Source: Paraburkholderia sediminicola
GTDB taxonomy: Bacteria; Pseudomonadota; Gammaproteobacteria; Burkholderiales; Burkholderiaceae
DNA length: 64,000 nt
Assembly: GCF_902859805.1 (NCBI RefSeq)
Contig: NZ_CADIKC010000001.1
Location: forward strand, 620,001-684,000
Direction: 5' to 3'
Of the stretch, positions 35,208 to 45,199 are shown piece after piece. The translations under genes were made by a program, and so were the position numbers. Numbering within the stretch: the stretch's first letter is position 1; the number at the start of each line of letters is the position of its first letter. The notes under the pieces are model-generated. The model saw only the letters and a program-made list of their open reading frames with translations, made no database searches and had not been told where the DNA came from.

Positions 35208-35505
35208 GGGTTTTTGTGCCTGCGCGGCGCTTTTTGTCTGTGTTCTTGGGGCTTTGGCCTTTCCTTGTTTTGTTAGTGGTCTATTAGCGTTGCCCCTGTG
35301 CGGGGCGGCACCTACTTTTCTTTGCCTGCCGCAAAGAAAAGTAGGCAAAAGAAAGCGGCTCAAACCACTCCTGCTAAGTGGGGGCCGTGGTCTGCTGCGG
35401 GTAGTGGTGCGACTGGAATCTGGGTCTGTGCACCTGCATGCGCCGGTGACAAGGGCGTCATTCTTCCGGCGGCGCTGCGCGCGGCGAAGCGTTGTTCTTA
35501 AACCC
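35208..35505 (+). repeat. Repeat element copy C
   Basis: This is the third copy of the element at 8015-8400 and 8735-9025. It shares CCTTTCCTTGTTTTGTTAG, GTGGTCTATTAGCGTTGCCC, CTGTGCGGGGCGGCACC, the 14-bp hairpin (35312-35344, loop CTGCC), AAGCGGCTCAAACC, GCTAAGTGGG, GTGGTCTGCTGCGGGTAGTG and TTCCGGCGGCGCTGCGCGCG. It stands between a plus-strand gene and the 3' end of an AraC-type gene, a single copy here and not paired. Confidence 0.88.
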
Positions 35506-35516
35506 CTTGGTGTGCT

Positions 35517-36341
35517 CTATCGCCGCTTCGCGGCGGCGTAGTTGGCAGGGGTCATGCCCATCAATCGCACGAATGCTCGGGTCATGTGGCTCTGGTCCGC
35601 AAACCCCGCTGAGGTTGCGGCGTCTGCCAATGTCGTGCCGCGTGCGATCAGTTGTCTCGCAAGCATTACCCTGCGCTGCATCCTGTATGCGTGCGGTGGT
35701 AATCCCATCTCATGCGCAAAGCCCCGTAGCAGCTGGAAGCGGCTCATGCCGGCGTCCGTGGCAAGGTCAGTTAGTGTGAGTGGTGATGATGGGTCGTCGT
35801 CGATGCGTGCTCTCGCTCGTGCAATCGGATTCAACGTCTGTGACACCCTCGGATGCGTGTGCGTCGTCGCGTGAGTTCGAAGTAGGTACCCAAGCAACTC
35901 CAGCATCGTCTCCTCCCGGATCAAGTCGTCCGGCACGGATTGCACTTCCACCGATACTGTGAACAGGCGCTCGAATAACACCTTCAGTAACGGGTCGTGG
36001 ACCACCGGTTGAGTTAGTTCGATCTCGTGTGTGGTCACGCCACCTAACTCGATCGCGGCGTCGCTTAGCATCGACGGCTCGAAATACAGCATGCGCCATG
36101 CGCGTCCGCGCTCGTCGAGTGGGCTGCCGTCGTGTACCTCCCCCGGGTTCACCATGATCGCGTCATTCGCTCGTGCTTCTACTACGCCGCGGCCGCTTGA
36201 TGATCGGTGTCCGCCGGTAACGATCACGCCCACGCCGAAGCGGTCGTGTGAATGGCGCGGAAACGAATGCGCGGTTTCAGCCACCGTCGCTTCGACGCCG
36301 GCAATCGCGCAGCGAGGCATGTGAACGCGGCCGCGTGACAT
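35517..36341 (-). CDS. AraC family transcriptional regulator
   Basis: 274 aa from the ATG at 36341; another ATG at 36320 is possible. The N-terminal cupin-type AraC ligand-binding domain contains FPRHSHDRFGVGVIVTG and VNPGEVHDG; the C-terminal double helix-turn-helix (about 175-272) includes LTDLATDAGMSRFQLLRGFA and TLADAATSAGFADQSHMTRA, ending with the typical GMTPANYAA. Relatives of this group often lie next to LysE-type amino-acid exporters, but none is present here, so its target is unclear. It ends about 12 bp from repeat copy C. Confidence 0.9.
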   Translation of the reverse strand: MSRGRVHMPRCAIAGVEATVAETAHSFPRHSHDRFGVGVIVTGGHRSSSGRGVVEARANDAIMVNPGEVHDGSPLDERGRAWRMLYFEPSMLSDAAIELGGVTTHEIELTQPVVHDPLLKVLFERLFTVSVEVQSVPDDLIREETMLELLGYLLRTHATTHTHPRVSQTLNPIARARARIDDDPSSPLTLTDLATDAGMSRFQLLRGFAHEMGLPPHAYRMQRRVMLARQLIARGTTLADAATSAGFADQSHMTRAFVRLMGMTPANYAAAKRR

Positions 36342-36494
36342 GGGACGCCGCTCAGAAGTTAAGGAGCGTTCCGCGCGGCACAACACGCGGCGGTGTGCAC
36401 GCTGAATCACGCAGCGAGCTGTATGGAGATCGCCAGGGCGCCTCGCGCGCCAGTCCACGCGGCAAAGTGCGAGATGACGCGTGAGCCAACCCGT

Positions 36495-37430
36495 TCATCG
36501 ACCGCCCCCCTCTTCCGTGCCCGTGCGCTCGCCCTCGCGAATCTTGCCTTGCGATACGCTGCTGCCCGGTGGCACGCTGTGCGTCAGCCACACATTGCCG
36601 CCGATCACCGAGCCGCGCCCGATCGTCACGCGGCCAAGAATCGTCGCGCCGGCGTAAATCACGACGTCGTCTTCAACGATCGGATGGCGCGCGTTGCCCT
36701 TGACGAGCGTGCCATCTACATCCGCCGCGAAGCTCTTCGCGCCGAGCGTTACGGCCTGGTAGACACGCACGCGCTCGCCGATGATCGCGGTCTCGCCGAT
36801 CACAACGCCCGTGCCGTGGTCGATAAAGAAACTTGGGCCGATAGTCGCGCCCGGGTGAATGTCGATGCCGGTCGCCGAGTGCGCGATCTCGTTGATGAAG
36901 CGCGCGAGCAAGGGCACGCCAAGGCGGTGCAGCGCGTGCGCAAGACGATGGTGCGTCATTGCCCACACGCCCGGATAACACAGCAGAATTTCAGTGATGT
37001 GCTGCGCAGCCGGGTCGCCGGTGAACGCGGCCTGAATATCGCTCACCAGCAACGCGCGAATACCGGGCAACTGCGTGCCGAACTCGCGCGCGACGTTGAA
37101 CGCACGCTCCTTCAGATCCGCATCGGGCGTTTCGCCGAACTCGGGCAAAAAGCGCAAGGCGCGGCGAATCTGTTCGGCTAGCAATCGCAACGTGCTTTCG
37201 AGCGTGTGGCCGACGTAGTAGTCGACGGTTTCGTCAGTTAGATCGGGGGCGCCGTAGTGCGTGGGAAACAGCGCCGCGCGCAAGCCGGTGACAATCGCGA
37301 TGACCGCCTCGCGCGACGGCAGCTCGCGAATGCCGAGCGGATGCCGCGTGCGATGCAATTCTTCACGCGACGCGCGCAGGTCCGCGACGATCTGTTCGAG
37401 ACCCCAGTTGTGGGCAGGCACATTAGGCAT
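36495..37430 (-). CDS. Serine O-acetyltransferase (EpsC/SrpH type)
   Basis: 311 aa. It makes O-acetylserine from serine and acetyl-CoA for cysteine synthesis. An N-terminal helical domain (to about residue 180) precedes a left-handed beta-helix with hexapeptide repeats: GIDIHPGATIGPSFFIDHGT, GVVIGETAIIGERVRVYQAV, and VVIYAGATILGRVTIGRGSV. Catalytic-type Asp/His residues lie in FFIDHGTG. Its length and N-terminus match the EpsC-like variant commonly found beside cysteine synthase; here no cysteine synthase follows. The Glu/Gly-rich tail is probably unstructured. Confidence 0.9.
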   Translation of the reverse strand: MPNVPAHNWGLEQIVADLRASREELHRTRHPLGIRELPSREAVIAIVTGLRAALFPTHYGAPDLTDETVDYYVGHTLESTLRLLAEQIRRALRFLPEFGETPDADLKERAFNVAREFGTQLPGIRALLVSDIQAAFTGDPAAQHITEILLCYPGVWAMTHHRLAHALHRLGVPLLARFINEIAHSATGIDIHPGATIGPSFFIDHGTGVVIGETAIIGERVRVYQAVTLGAKSFAADVDGTLVKGNARHPIVEDDVVIYAGATILGRVTIGRGSVIGGNVWLTHSVPPGSSVSQGKIREGERTGTEEGGGR

Positions 37431-37557
37431 AAAAGGACAGCGCCGCGCGATAGGCGCGGTTCAGAGTGATTGTCCCAAGAGATTACCGCGTTTTGCCGCG
37501 GCTCGCGTAACGTCGCGCTGCTGCCCGGTATGCCGGTCCGCGCGTGGCGGATGCGCT

Positions 37558-37791
37558 TCAGATAGTCACGCTGCTCGCATCGATCCAGCGCACGGCCCAG
37601 TCGCGCGCGTGCGCGATGGCGGTGGCCTCGTCAGGGAAACGCAAGTCGGTGGGGAAAAAACGGTTGGCGACCAGTTCGCCGTCGCTCGAGCGGGAGATGA
37701 CCACATAAGGTTGCCAAGTTCCATCGCCCGCGCGCGCCGGCGCGCAATTCAGCAAGTAGCCGCGATGTGTGAATGCAGCATCGAAATGCAT
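37558..37791 (-). CDS. Small conserved hypothetical protein
   Basis: 77 aa. Its layout (YVVISRSSDGELVANRFFP, then FPDEATAIAHARDWAVRWID) matches a small single-domain family of Burkholderia; the same C-terminal pattern, a beta-rich half and then an A-x-x-x-A...WA.RWID helix, recurs at the C-terminus of the fusion protein at 55201-56043. The function is unknown. No strong ribosome binding site is visible. Confidence 0.7.
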   Translation of the reverse strand: MHFDAAFTHRGYLLNCAPARAGDGTWQPYVVISRSSDGELVANRFFPTDLRFPDEATAIAHARDWAVRWIDASSVTI

Positions 37792-38116
37792 GTGTCACCC
37801 GCCCTGACGGCCCCGTAAGATGTTTTGAGTAGCGCGCGTCTGTTCGTTGCCGGCTATGTAAAAAACGGCCGGACGCATGTCGCCGATTTAACCGCGCTTC
37901 GCTCGTCGGAGTAAGATCATACTCTGTAGAAAATAGGCGTCCATTAAAAAAAACGAAAAGAATCGCGGACGCAATCGTCACGTGAAATGCCCGCATATGT
38001 CATTGCACATAAACCGCGAGGCAACCGCGGTACAACTCACGCACACAAAGAGGTTGTGCGAGGCGGAACGGGTTTTGCTGCACTTCAACCATGTCCTCTT
38101 CAATGGAGAATGCATG
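37792..38116. other. Intergenic region
   Basis: 325 bp between divergent small genes. It includes an A-rich stretch (about 37944-37960) and should contain promoters for both sides. No gene, terminator or operator of note was found. Confidence 0.4.
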
Positions 38117-38569
38117 ATGAACAGCGATATCAACAAGCCGGCAGATGCTGGCAAGCAGCCGCGCACCACCGGCCCGAGCACAACGGAACTGCATAACGAC
38201 CGCACGCACGACAGCACGGTCGACACCGACGGCAAGAATCTCGAGGCTGCCCGCATAGCCGGCCACAGCCCGATCTCGCCGGACGAAATCACCACGACTA
38301 ACGCGACCTTGATCAACAGCGTGCCCGAGGCGCATGACGGCATGGCCGGCTTCGACAGCAGGGTTGGCGGCAATCATCTGCTGCTGGCGCTCGAGCCGGG
38401 CTGCACGGTCATCGACAAAGGCATGGTCGAACCGCAAGGCGTCGACTCAGAAGATGATCTGTTCGATGACCCGCGCCCGATCCGCAGCCGCCGCGAACGT
38501 GGCCGCATGCATTTCGCCCTCAATCATCTGCGTCCCACTCGTGTAATTGAATTACATCGAACGAAATAA
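38117..38569 (+). CDS. Hydrophilic conserved hypothetical protein
   Basis: 150 aa from the ATG at 38117 (GGAGA 7 bp upstream; an adjacent ATG at 38114 is the alternative). Very polar, rich in Asp/Thr/Pro, probably disordered in the first 70 residues. A more structured section, DSRVGGNHLLLALEPGCTVI, is followed by an acidic SEDDLFDDPRPIRSRRERGR linker. It resembles Burkholderia proteins of unknown function; no catalytic motif is seen. It is probably monocistronic. Confidence 0.65.
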   Translation: MNSDINKPADAGKQPRTTGPSTTELHNDRTHDSTVDTDGKNLEAARIAGHSPISPDEITTTNATLINSVPEAHDGMAGFDSRVGGNHLLLALEPGCTVIDKGMVEPQGVDSEDDLFDDPRPIRSRRERGRMHFALNHLRPTRVIELHRTK

Positions 38570-38776
38570 CTATTCGCGCGGCGCGTATTTGTTTGAAATA
38601 TGCCGCTCACACCGATTAATCAGTCCATTCCAAAGCGCGCACCGTTTGAATGACGGTGCGCGTTTCGCTACGGATTAGAAACTCAGGGTTGCAGGACCTG
38701 CAAGCCGAACGGGCTTTTTCCGCCCGTCAAACGCCGACACAATCGACTGCACGTCCAATACCAAACGGAGCAGCAG

Positions 38777-39382
38777 ATGAAAAAGATTGTCGTAATAGGC
38801 GCAACGGGCACGGTCGGCCACGCAGTGAGCGCAGCATTGAAAGCACGCCATGAAGTCATCGAAGTGGGGGCGACGCGCGGCCAGTATCGCGTGGACAGCA
38901 CCGACCCGGCCAGCATCGCGCGGCTCTTCGGCGAGATTGGTCAAGTCGACGGCATTGTCACCACCACCGGCAAGCTGCATTTCGGCCCGCTGCCGGAAAT
39001 GACCGTCGAGCAATTCTGGGTCGGCCTGCGCGACAAGCTGATGGGTCAGATCAATGTGGTGCTCGGCGCCCAGCAGTACGTGAACGACGGCGGTTCGTTC
39101 ACGCTGACGAGCGGCATTGTCGGCGACGAACCGATTCGCGAAGGCGCGAATGCAACCACGGTCAATCTGGCCCTGGAAGGTTTCGTGCGCGGCGCCGCGA
39201 TCGAATTGCCGCGCGGCATCCGCATCAACGTGGTGAGCCCGACCGTACTCACCGAAGCGCTCGGTGCTTATGCGCCCTACTTCCGCGGCTTCGAGCCGGT
39301 CACCGCCGAACGCGCCGCGCAGGCCTATCTGCGCAGCGTGGAAGGCGCGCAAACGGGCCGTGTGTATCGCGTGGGGTATTGA
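38777..39382 (+). CDS. Short-chain dehydrogenase/reductase, atypical
   Basis: 201 aa with an N-terminal Rossmann motif GATGTVG (residues 8-14) and the SDR order TTTGKLHFGPL, GQINVVLGAQQYVN, SFTLTSGIVGDEP. At the position where classical SDRs have Tyr-x-x-x-Lys the sequence reads ANATTVNLALEGFVRG, so the catalytic Tyr and Lys are absent; the downstream IRINVVSPTVLTE is conserved. This short SDR subgroup commonly lacks them. It may reduce a substrate by another mechanism or only bind NAD(P). It converges on the sugar-acid dehydratase with a 13-bp gap. Confidence 0.87.
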   Translation: MKKIVVIGATGTVGHAVSAALKARHEVIEVGATRGQYRVDSTDPASIARLFGEIGQVDGIVTTTGKLHFGPLPEMTVEQFWVGLRDKLMGQINVVLGAQQYVNDGGSFTLTSGIVGDEPIREGANATTVNLALEGFVRGAAIELPRGIRINVVSPTVLTEALGAYAPYFRGFEPVTAERAAQAYLRSVEGAQTGRVYRVGY

Positions 39383-39395
39383 GCCTTCAGCAAGC

Positions 39396-41135
39396 TCAGT
39401 GAATCTCCGGCTCGCCGCTTGCATCCGCCCGCGCGCCGCCGCGCTGCAGGAAATCGAAGTCGCAGCCTTTATTCGCCTGCAGCACGTGTGCCTGATGCAA
39501 GGCGCCATAGCCGCGCGTAAAGCGCGGCTCGGGTCTGACCCAGGCAGCCCTGCGGCGCGCCAGTTCTTCCTCCGCTACGAGCATATTGAGCTTGCGCCGC
39601 GGCACGTCCAGTTCGATCACGTCGCCGCTTTGCACCAGCGCAAGCGGGCCGCCGACAAACGACTCCGGCGCGACGTGCAACACGCACGCACCGTAGCTCG
39701 TCCCGCTCATCCGCGCATCCGAGATACGCACCATATCGCGTACGCCCTTTTGCAGCAGTTTCCGCGGGATCGGCAGTTGCCCCCACTCGGGCATGCCAGG
39801 CGCGCCCACCGGTCCCGCGTGCTGCAGCACGATCACGCAGGTTTCGTCGATGTCGAGCGCTTCGTCGTCGATGCGCGCGGCCATGTCGTTGTAGTCCTTG
39901 AACACCACGGCGCGGCCGGTGTGCACGAGCAAACGCGGCTCGGCGGCGCCAGGTTTGATCACAGCGCCGTCGGGCGCGAGATTGCCGCGCAGCACCGCGA
40001 GGCCGTTATTGGGCAGGAGCGGGGCGCTGCGGCGGCGGATCACTTCGTCGTTGAAAATCGTCGCGCCTTCAAGGTTCTCGCCGAGCGTGCGGCCATTCAC
40101 CGTTTTCTGCGAGCGATCGATCAGATCGCCCAGTTCGGCGAGCATGGCCGGCAAACCGCCTGCGTAGAAAAAGTCCTCCATCAGATACGCACCGGTCGGA
40201 CGAATGTTCGCCAGCACCGGCGTGCGGCGCGAGATGTCGTCATAGCGATCGAGCGTCAGTTCGATACCGGCTCGACGTGCGAGCGCGATCATATGCACGA
40301 TCGCGTTGGTCGAACCAGAGAGCGCGAGGCAGGTAGTCACCGCGTTATCGATCGAACCGGCGGTGATCAGGTCGGATGGCTTCAGGTCCTCCCACACCAT
40401 CTCGACGATACGCATCCCGGTTTTCGCCGCCATCTGCGCGTGCCGCGAATCCACTGCGGGAATGGAGGCAAAACCTGGTAGCGTAAAGCCGAGCGCTTCA
40501 GCGGCGCTCGTCATCGTCGACGCGGTGCCCATTGTCATGCAATGCCCCGGCGAGCGCGCAATGCCGCCTTCGATTCCTTGCCAGTCCGCTTCGGTGATCG
40601 TGCCCGCGCGCAACTCGGCCCAATATTTCCAGCTGTCCGATCCGGAACCCAGCGTCACGCCATTCCAGTTGCCGCGCAGCATCGGACCGGCCGGCAGAAA
40701 GATCGCCGGCAGATCCATCGAGATCGCGCCCATTAGCAAGGCGGGCGTGGTCTTGTCGCAACCGCCCATCAGCACGACGCCATCGGCGGGATACGAGCGC
40801 AGCGTCTCCTCGGCTTCCATGGCGAGGAAGTTGCGATAGAGCATCGTGGTGGGCTTCTGGAACGGTTCGGCGAGCGTCTGCACGGGCAACTCGACCGGAA
40901 AGCCGCCTGCCTGCCAGATGCCGCGTTTCACTTCCTCGACACGTTGCTTGAAATGCGTGTGGCAGGTATTGATCTCGCTCCATGTGTTGAGGATCGCGAT
41001 CACCGGCTTGCCCGCGTATTCCTCGCGGCTATAGCCCATTTGCGCGGTACGCGAGCGGTGACCGAACGAGCGCAGATCGTTTAAGCCGTACCAGCGGTGG
41101 CTGCGCAGTTCTTCGGGTTTCTTTCTCTTCGTCAA
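39396..41135 (-). CDS. IlvD/Edd family sugar-acid dehydratase (L-arabinonate type)
   Basis: 579 aa from a TTG start with AAGGAGC 7 bp upstream; the TTG overlaps the permease stop as TTGA. The three Fe-S ligand cysteines are in the arrangement of L-arabinonate dehydratase: Cys58 (INTCHTHF), Cys126 ([14 protein letters not shown]) and Cys199 (SPGHCMTMG). A catalytic-serine-type GSTNA block and [10 protein letters not shown] near the end are also present. It should remove water from an aldonate to give a 2-keto-3-deoxy acid. Together with the lactonase and DapA-like enzyme nearby this fits oxidative, non-phosphorylating sugar breakdown; the exact sugar is inferred. Confidence 0.88.
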   Translation of the reverse strand: MTKRKKPEELRSHRWYGLNDLRSFGHRSRTAQMGYSREEYAGKPVIAILNTWSEINTCHTHFKQRVEEVKRGIWQAGGFPVELPVQTLAEPFQKPTTMLYRNFLAMEAEETLRSYPADGVVLMGGCDKTTPALLMGAISMDLPAIFLPAGPMLRGNWNGVTLGSGSDSWKYWAELRAGTITEADWQGIEGGIARSPGHCMTMGTASTMTSAAEALGFTLPGFASIPAVDSRHAQMAAKTGMRIVEMVWEDLKPSDLITAGSIDNAVTTCLALSGSTNAIVHMIALARRAGIELTLDRYDDISRRTPVLANIRPTGAYLMEDFFYAGGLPAMLAELGDLIDRSQKTVNGRTLGENLEGATIFNDEVIRRRSAPLLPNNGLAVLRGNLAPDGAVIKPGAAEPRLLVHTGRAVVFKDYNDMAARIDDEALDIDETCVIVLQHAGPVGAPGMPEWGQLPIPRKLLQKGVRDMVRISDARMSGTSYGACVLHVAPESFVGGPLALVQSGDVIELDVPRRKLNMLVAEEELARRRAAWVRPEPRFTRGYGALHQAHVLQANKGCDFDFLQRGGARADASGEPEIH

Positions 41136-42055
41136 CGTCTTTGCTCCTTCACGCGCGACACGATCTGCGTCGGGCTGACGAATTGCAGCGCGATCAGCAC
41201 CCAGATCAATGTGATCGCCATGTAGATCATGGCCATTGCATCGATCGATTGAGGCGCACGCACGCCGGTTGAAAATACAGCGTAGTACAAGGCGACCACG
41301 AGCGTTTGCGTCGCGGGGCCCGCTGTAAAGAATGTCAGCTCAAACATGCCGATCGTGCGCACCAGCACGAGCAGCCCGGCCGCCAGCATGCCGGGCACCA
41401 GCAGGGGTAGGAGCACATAGCGGAAATAGCGAAACGTGTTCGCGCCGAAAATGCGCGCCGCCGCTTCGAGATTGGGATCGATCTGTTCGATGAACGGCGT
41501 CATCACCAGAATCACAAACGGCAGCGCCGGCACGAGGTTCGCCAGAATCACACCGCTCAACGTGCCCGCGAGGCCGACTTTGTACATCACGGTTGCCATC
41601 GGAATGCCGTATGTCACGGGCGGCACCATCAGGGGCAACAGGAAAATCAGCATCGCCATGCGCTTGCCGCGAAACTGCACGCGGGCGAGCGCGTACGCAG
41701 CGGGCACGCCGAGCACAACCGACAACACCACCACCGCGCCCACCACTTCGACGGTGACCCACAACACGCTCGCCAGCTGAAAATCGCTCCACGCCTGCGC
41801 GTACCAATGCAGCGTGAAGCCTTGCGGCAACAAGGTGCCGAACCAGCGGGTCGCCAGCGAATTCACCGCGACGGTCGCAATCAGCAACACCACGTTGACG
41901 AGAAAGAACACCATCGCGCCCCACACCAGCACCTGCCAGATGCGGCCCGGCACGCTGGCGCGCTGCTTCACGCGCTTGCTGGGTTGCTGGGCGCCGTCGT
42001 TGTTTTCCTTCGACGCGGACCACGAAGGAGGCGCGGCGTGGTGATCGCTGGCCAT
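41132..42055 (-). CDS. ABC transporter permease (second)
   Basis: 307 aa with about six membrane helices after a polar N-terminus. The ABC coupling motif [20 protein letters not shown] is at about residues 220-239. The type is that of spermidine/putrescine or Fe(III)/2-aminoethylphosphonate importers (PotC-like), not of the classical sugar CUT1 family. GGAGG lies 9 bp before the ATG at 42055, which overlaps the stop of the first permease by one base (TGATG). Translational coupling is strong throughout the operon. Confidence 0.9.
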   Translation of the reverse strand: MASDHHAAPPSWSASKENNDGAQQPSKRVKQRASVPGRIWQVLVWGAMVFFLVNVVLLIATVAVNSLATRWFGTLLPQGFTLHWYAQAWSDFQLASVLWVTVEVVGAVVVLSVVLGVPAAYALARVQFRGKRMAMLIFLLPLMVPPVTYGIPMATVMYKVGLAGTLSGVILANLVPALPFVILVMTPFIEQIDPNLEAAARIFGANTFRYFRYVLLPLLVPGMLAAGLLVLVRTIGMFELTFFTAGPATQTLVVALYYAVFSTGVRAPQSIDAMAMIYMAITLIWVLIALQFVSPTQIVSRVKEQRR

Positions 42056-42933
42056 CAGCCTTTGCCTCCCGTCACCGGACCGCTGTAGAAGAAGCGGCGC
42101 GCGCCGAGCATCGCGGCAACCACCAGCAGTTGCACGAAACCCATCACCATCGCGATCGCCGAAGCAAGCGAATAGTCGTAGCTTTCGAACGCGGCTTCGG
42201 CCGCGGCGATCGACATTACGCGTGTCGGCCCCGCAGGCGCGCCCAGCAGCACCGCCGATGGAAACACCGAGAATGCCTGCACGAACGATAAACAGGCGGC
42301 CATCGTTAAACCAGGCACCAGAAGCGGCAAATAGATCCGCCTGAACTGCTGCCACGGGCTCGCGCCGAGCGTGGCGGCCGCGCTCGCGAGCGTCGGATCG
42401 ATGCCGGTCACGTAGGAGAGCGTCAACAGAAACGCGAACGGAAAACCCGACACGATCAGCGAGATCAGCACGCCCCAGAAGTTATGCGTCAGACGCACTT
42501 CATTGGTGTAAAGATGCAAGCCTTGCAATGCCTGCGGAAACCAGCCGTTCGGGCCAAAGTACGTGAGCATGCCGTCGGCGATCAGCACGGTGCCGAGCGT
42601 GACAGGAATCACCAGCAGCGTCGTGACGAGCTTCTGATAGGGCGAATTGCGACGCAGCGCGAACGCCACCGGAACCGACACGCCGACATTAATCAGCGTC
42701 GCGGGCACGGCGAGCTTGAGCGTAACGAGAATGGTCGGCCACATCGACGTGTCGGTGAAGAACGTCAGATAGTTGGCCCACAGGCCGCCGCCGTTCATCG
42801 GCCGGAACGACAGCACTAAACCATACGCAAACGGATAGATGAACAACGCCACGATGAAAATCAAAGCCGGCGCGACCAGCCACGCCTTGGCATCGCGCGG
42901 GGCGAGCGGCGGCGACAGCGTCGGCGTGTTCAA
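42055..42933 (-). CDS. ABC transporter permease (first)
   Basis: 292 aa, about six membrane helices, PotB-like. The coupling loop is ASAAATLGASPWQQFRRIYL near residues 183-202. It starts with TTG at 42933, preceded by GGAGAGG and overlapping the stop codon of the ATP-binding gene as TTGA; the same TTGA junction recurs at the dehydratase gene. With the second permease it forms the membrane channel of the importer. Confidence 0.9.
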   Translation of the reverse strand: MNTPTLSPPLAPRDAKAWLVAPALIFIVALFIYPFAYGLVLSFRPMNGGGLWANYLTFFTDTSMWPTILVTLKLAVPATLINVGVSVPVAFALRRNSPYQKLVTTLLVIPVTLGTVLIADGMLTYFGPNGWFPQALQGLHLYTNEVRLTHNFWGVLISLIVSGFPFAFLLTLSYVTGIDPTLASAAATLGASPWQQFRRIYLPLLVPGLTMAACLSFVQAFSVFPSAVLLGAPAGPTRVMSIAAAEAAFESYDYSLASAIAMVMGFVQLLVVAAMLGARRFFYSGPVTGGKG

Positions 42934-44009
42934 GCAGCCTCTCCGTCATAGACGAGCGTACGTGACGGCGGCACGCGCAGCCTGATGCGCTCGCCCTCTT
43001 CAAATTCACCCGCGATACGCACCCACAAGTCGCCGAACGCGGTCTTCACCCGCAGCAGCGAATCGTGCCCACCATATTCCACGGTGCTCACCAATGCGTC
43101 GAAGGCGTTTTCCGTGCCCGGTTCTGCACGCTCCATATCCTCAGGGCGTAGCGCAACGCTCACACGCTTGCTGTTGAAACCGGCCATCGGCGTGCCTATC
43201 AGACGCACACCATTCGCGCTCACCGCGACCCCATCGCCTTGCGTGCCTTCGAGCATGAATTCGGCTACGTTCCGATAGCCCATGAAACGCGCAACGTGCA
43301 AATTCTGCGGCCGCGTGTAGACCTCTTTCGGCGTGCCAACCTGCTGCACCACGCCCTCTTTCATCACGACGATGCGATCGGCCATGGAAAGCGCTTCGTC
43401 CTGATCGTGCGTCACGTAGAGCGTTGCGCGTTCGAGCTGACTATGGATGCGACGAATCTCAGCACGCATTTCGATGCGCAGCTTCGTATCGAGATTCGAC
43501 AGCGGTTCATCCATCAGAATCAGCGGCGGTTCGATCACGATCGCCCGCGCAATTGCCACGCGCTGCTGCTGACCGCCCGACAGTTGTCCGGGCAGCTTGC
43601 GCTCATGACCGACCAGTTGTACGAGCTGCAATGCCTCGCGCGCCCGGCGCATGGCCTCGCTCCTGCCGACGCCGCGCATCTTCAAGCCGAAGCCGACGTT
43701 ATCCAGCACGCTCATATGCGGAAACAACGCGTAGTTCTGGAACACCATGCCAAAGCCGCGCTTTTCCGGCGGCAGCACGTCGATGCGTTTATCGTCGAGC
43801 CAGATGCCGCCGCCGCTCAAAGGCTGCAGGCCGGCAATGCAATTGAGCGCCGTCGATTTGCCGCAACCCGAAGGTCCGAGCAACGCAATGAACTCGCCAC
43901 GCCGGATATTCAGATCGAGCCCTTGCAGCGCCGCGACCGCCTGGCCCTCCGCGTTCGTGAAACTGCGGCTCACCGAATCGAGCCGCAACTGCTCAAAGTG
44001 ATGCTTCAT
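42930..44009 (-). CDS. ABC transporter ATP-binding protein
   Basis: 359 aa from the ATG at 44009 (AGGAAA upstream). Walker A GPSGCGKST (about 45-53), Q-loop FQNYALFPHMS, signature LSGGQQQRVAIARA, Walker B LILMDEPLSNLD and switch HDQDEAL are all intact. A TOBE regulatory domain follows (about 280-355, VALRPEDMERAEPGTENAF). The overall type is PotA/FbpC-like. It energises uptake through the two downstream permeases. The N-terminus carries a short insertion (FTNAEGQAVAAL). Confidence 0.95.
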   Translation of the reverse strand: MKHHFEQLRLDSVSRSFTNAEGQAVAALQGLDLNIRRGEFIALLGPSGCGKSTALNCIAGLQPLSGGGIWLDDKRIDVLPPEKRGFGMVFQNYALFPHMSVLDNVGFGLKMRGVGRSEAMRRAREALQLVQLVGHERKLPGQLSGGQQQRVAIARAIVIEPPLILMDEPLSNLDTKLRIEMRAEIRRIHSQLERATLYVTHDQDEALSMADRIVVMKEGVVQQVGTPKEVYTRPQNLHVARFMGYRNVAEFMLEGTQGDGVAVSANGVRLIGTPMAGFNSKRVSVALRPEDMERAEPGTENAFDALVSTVEYGGHDSLLRVKTAFGDLWVRIAGEFEEGERIRLRVPPSRTLVYDGEAA

Positions 44010-44029
44010 GGCGGTTTCCTGATACGCGG

Positions 44030-45199
44030 CTACTTGGTCTTCTGCGCGCCGACGTCGCTGTCCCACTTCTTGAAAGCCGCGACCATCGCGGTGGCATTCA
44101 GCGGCAAAACATGCGGACGTTCGGCCAGCAGCTTCGCGTACTCCGGCCGCCCGTATTTCTTCAGCACGTCCTGGCTATGCGCGGGCGCCTGCTCGATGCT
44201 CACGCCCTTGATCGCCGGGCCGGGATAGAAATAGCCGTCGTCATAGGTCATGGCCTGTTGCGCGGGTTCAAGCATGAAGTTCATCAGCTTGTAGATTACG
44301 TCGAGCTTTTCCTTCGGCACGCCCTTCGGAATCACCATGTAGTGCGCGTCGTTCACCCACGTCATGTTGTCGAATGCCTGCACGCGGAATTCCGCCGGCA
44401 CAATGCCGAGCGCGCGTGGGTTGATGTCCCATCCCGTCACCGTCACGGTCATGTCGCGCGTACCCTCGCCGAGTTCTTTCATCACCGCCGAGGTGCCGCC
44501 AGGATAGTAAGGAATGCAATCGTTCAGTTGCTTGAGGAAAGCCCACGTCTTGTCCCAGCCGTGAATCGGATCTTGCGGATCCTTGTCGCCGAGCACGTAT
44601 GGCAGGCCCATCAGAAACGTGCGCCCCGGACCGGAGTTCGCCGGCCGCGCGTAGATCAGCTTGTCCGGATGCGCCTTGCACCATTGCAGGAGTTGCTCAG
44701 GCGTTTTAGGCGGATCGCTGACTTTCGCAGGGTTGTATTCGAGCAAAGGACCGGCCGGCATATAGGCAACCTCGAGACCGAAGCCTTGTGCAAGGTCCTG
44801 CATCTTGCGCGGACCGGGCGCGTATTTGTCGAGCACGCCGGGGAATGCCGCGGCATTGTCCGGCAATAGCTTCATCCAGAGATTCTGTTCGATGCCGGCG
44901 GCCAGTGCGTCGGTGCCCGTCAGGACGAGATCGATGTCGGAGCGGCCAGCGGCCTGCATCGCCTTGATCTTGCCGGGCAATTGCGGCGCAGGCGCGTTGG
45001 TGAACGTGAGATTAGCGACGAGATTCGGATACTTCGCCTTGAAGGCCTCGAAGCCCTTCTGCGTGAGTTGAAGATCGCCTGCTACGTCGACGATATTGAG
45101 CGTTACCGGATCGGCCGCGTGGGCGGTGGATCCCAATGCGGCGCTTGCCACGAGACATACGGACACCAGCCTGAGCGCCAACCTGCCTGAAACAGTCAT
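44030..45199 (-). CDS. ABC transporter periplasmic solute-binding protein
   Basis: 389 aa from the ATG at 45199 (GAGGAG upstream), giving a signal peptide MTVSGRLALRLVSVCLVASA ending at AHAADP. The mature part is a type 2 periplasmic binding protein of the polyamine/iron/sulfate-like class: VTLNIVDVAGDLQLTQKGFE, IDLVLTGTDALAAG, AYMPAGPLLEYNP. Its neighbours are all parts of one importer. The linked lactonase, dehydratase and DapA-like enzymes suggest a sugar, aldonate or lactone as solute, an unusual substrate for this transporter class; this is inference. Confidence 0.9.
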   Translation of the reverse strand: MTVSGRLALRLVSVCLVASAALGSTAHAADPVTLNIVDVAGDLQLTQKGFEAFKAKYPNLVANLTFTNAPAPQLPGKIKAMQAAGRSDIDLVLTGTDALAAGIEQNLWMKLLPDNAAAFPGVLDKYAPGPRKMQDLAQGFGLEVAYMPAGPLLEYNPAKVSDPPKTPEQLLQWCKAHPDKLIYARPANSGPGRTFLMGLPYVLGDKDPQDPIHGWDKTWAFLKQLNDCIPYYPGGTSAVMKELGEGTRDMTVTVTGWDINPRALGIVPAEFRVQAFDNMTWVNDAHYMVIPKGVPKEKLDVIYKLMNFMLEPAQQAMTYDDGYFYPGPAIKGVSIEQAPAHSQDVLKKYGRPEYAKLLAERPHVLPLNATAMVAAFKKWDSDVGAQKTK

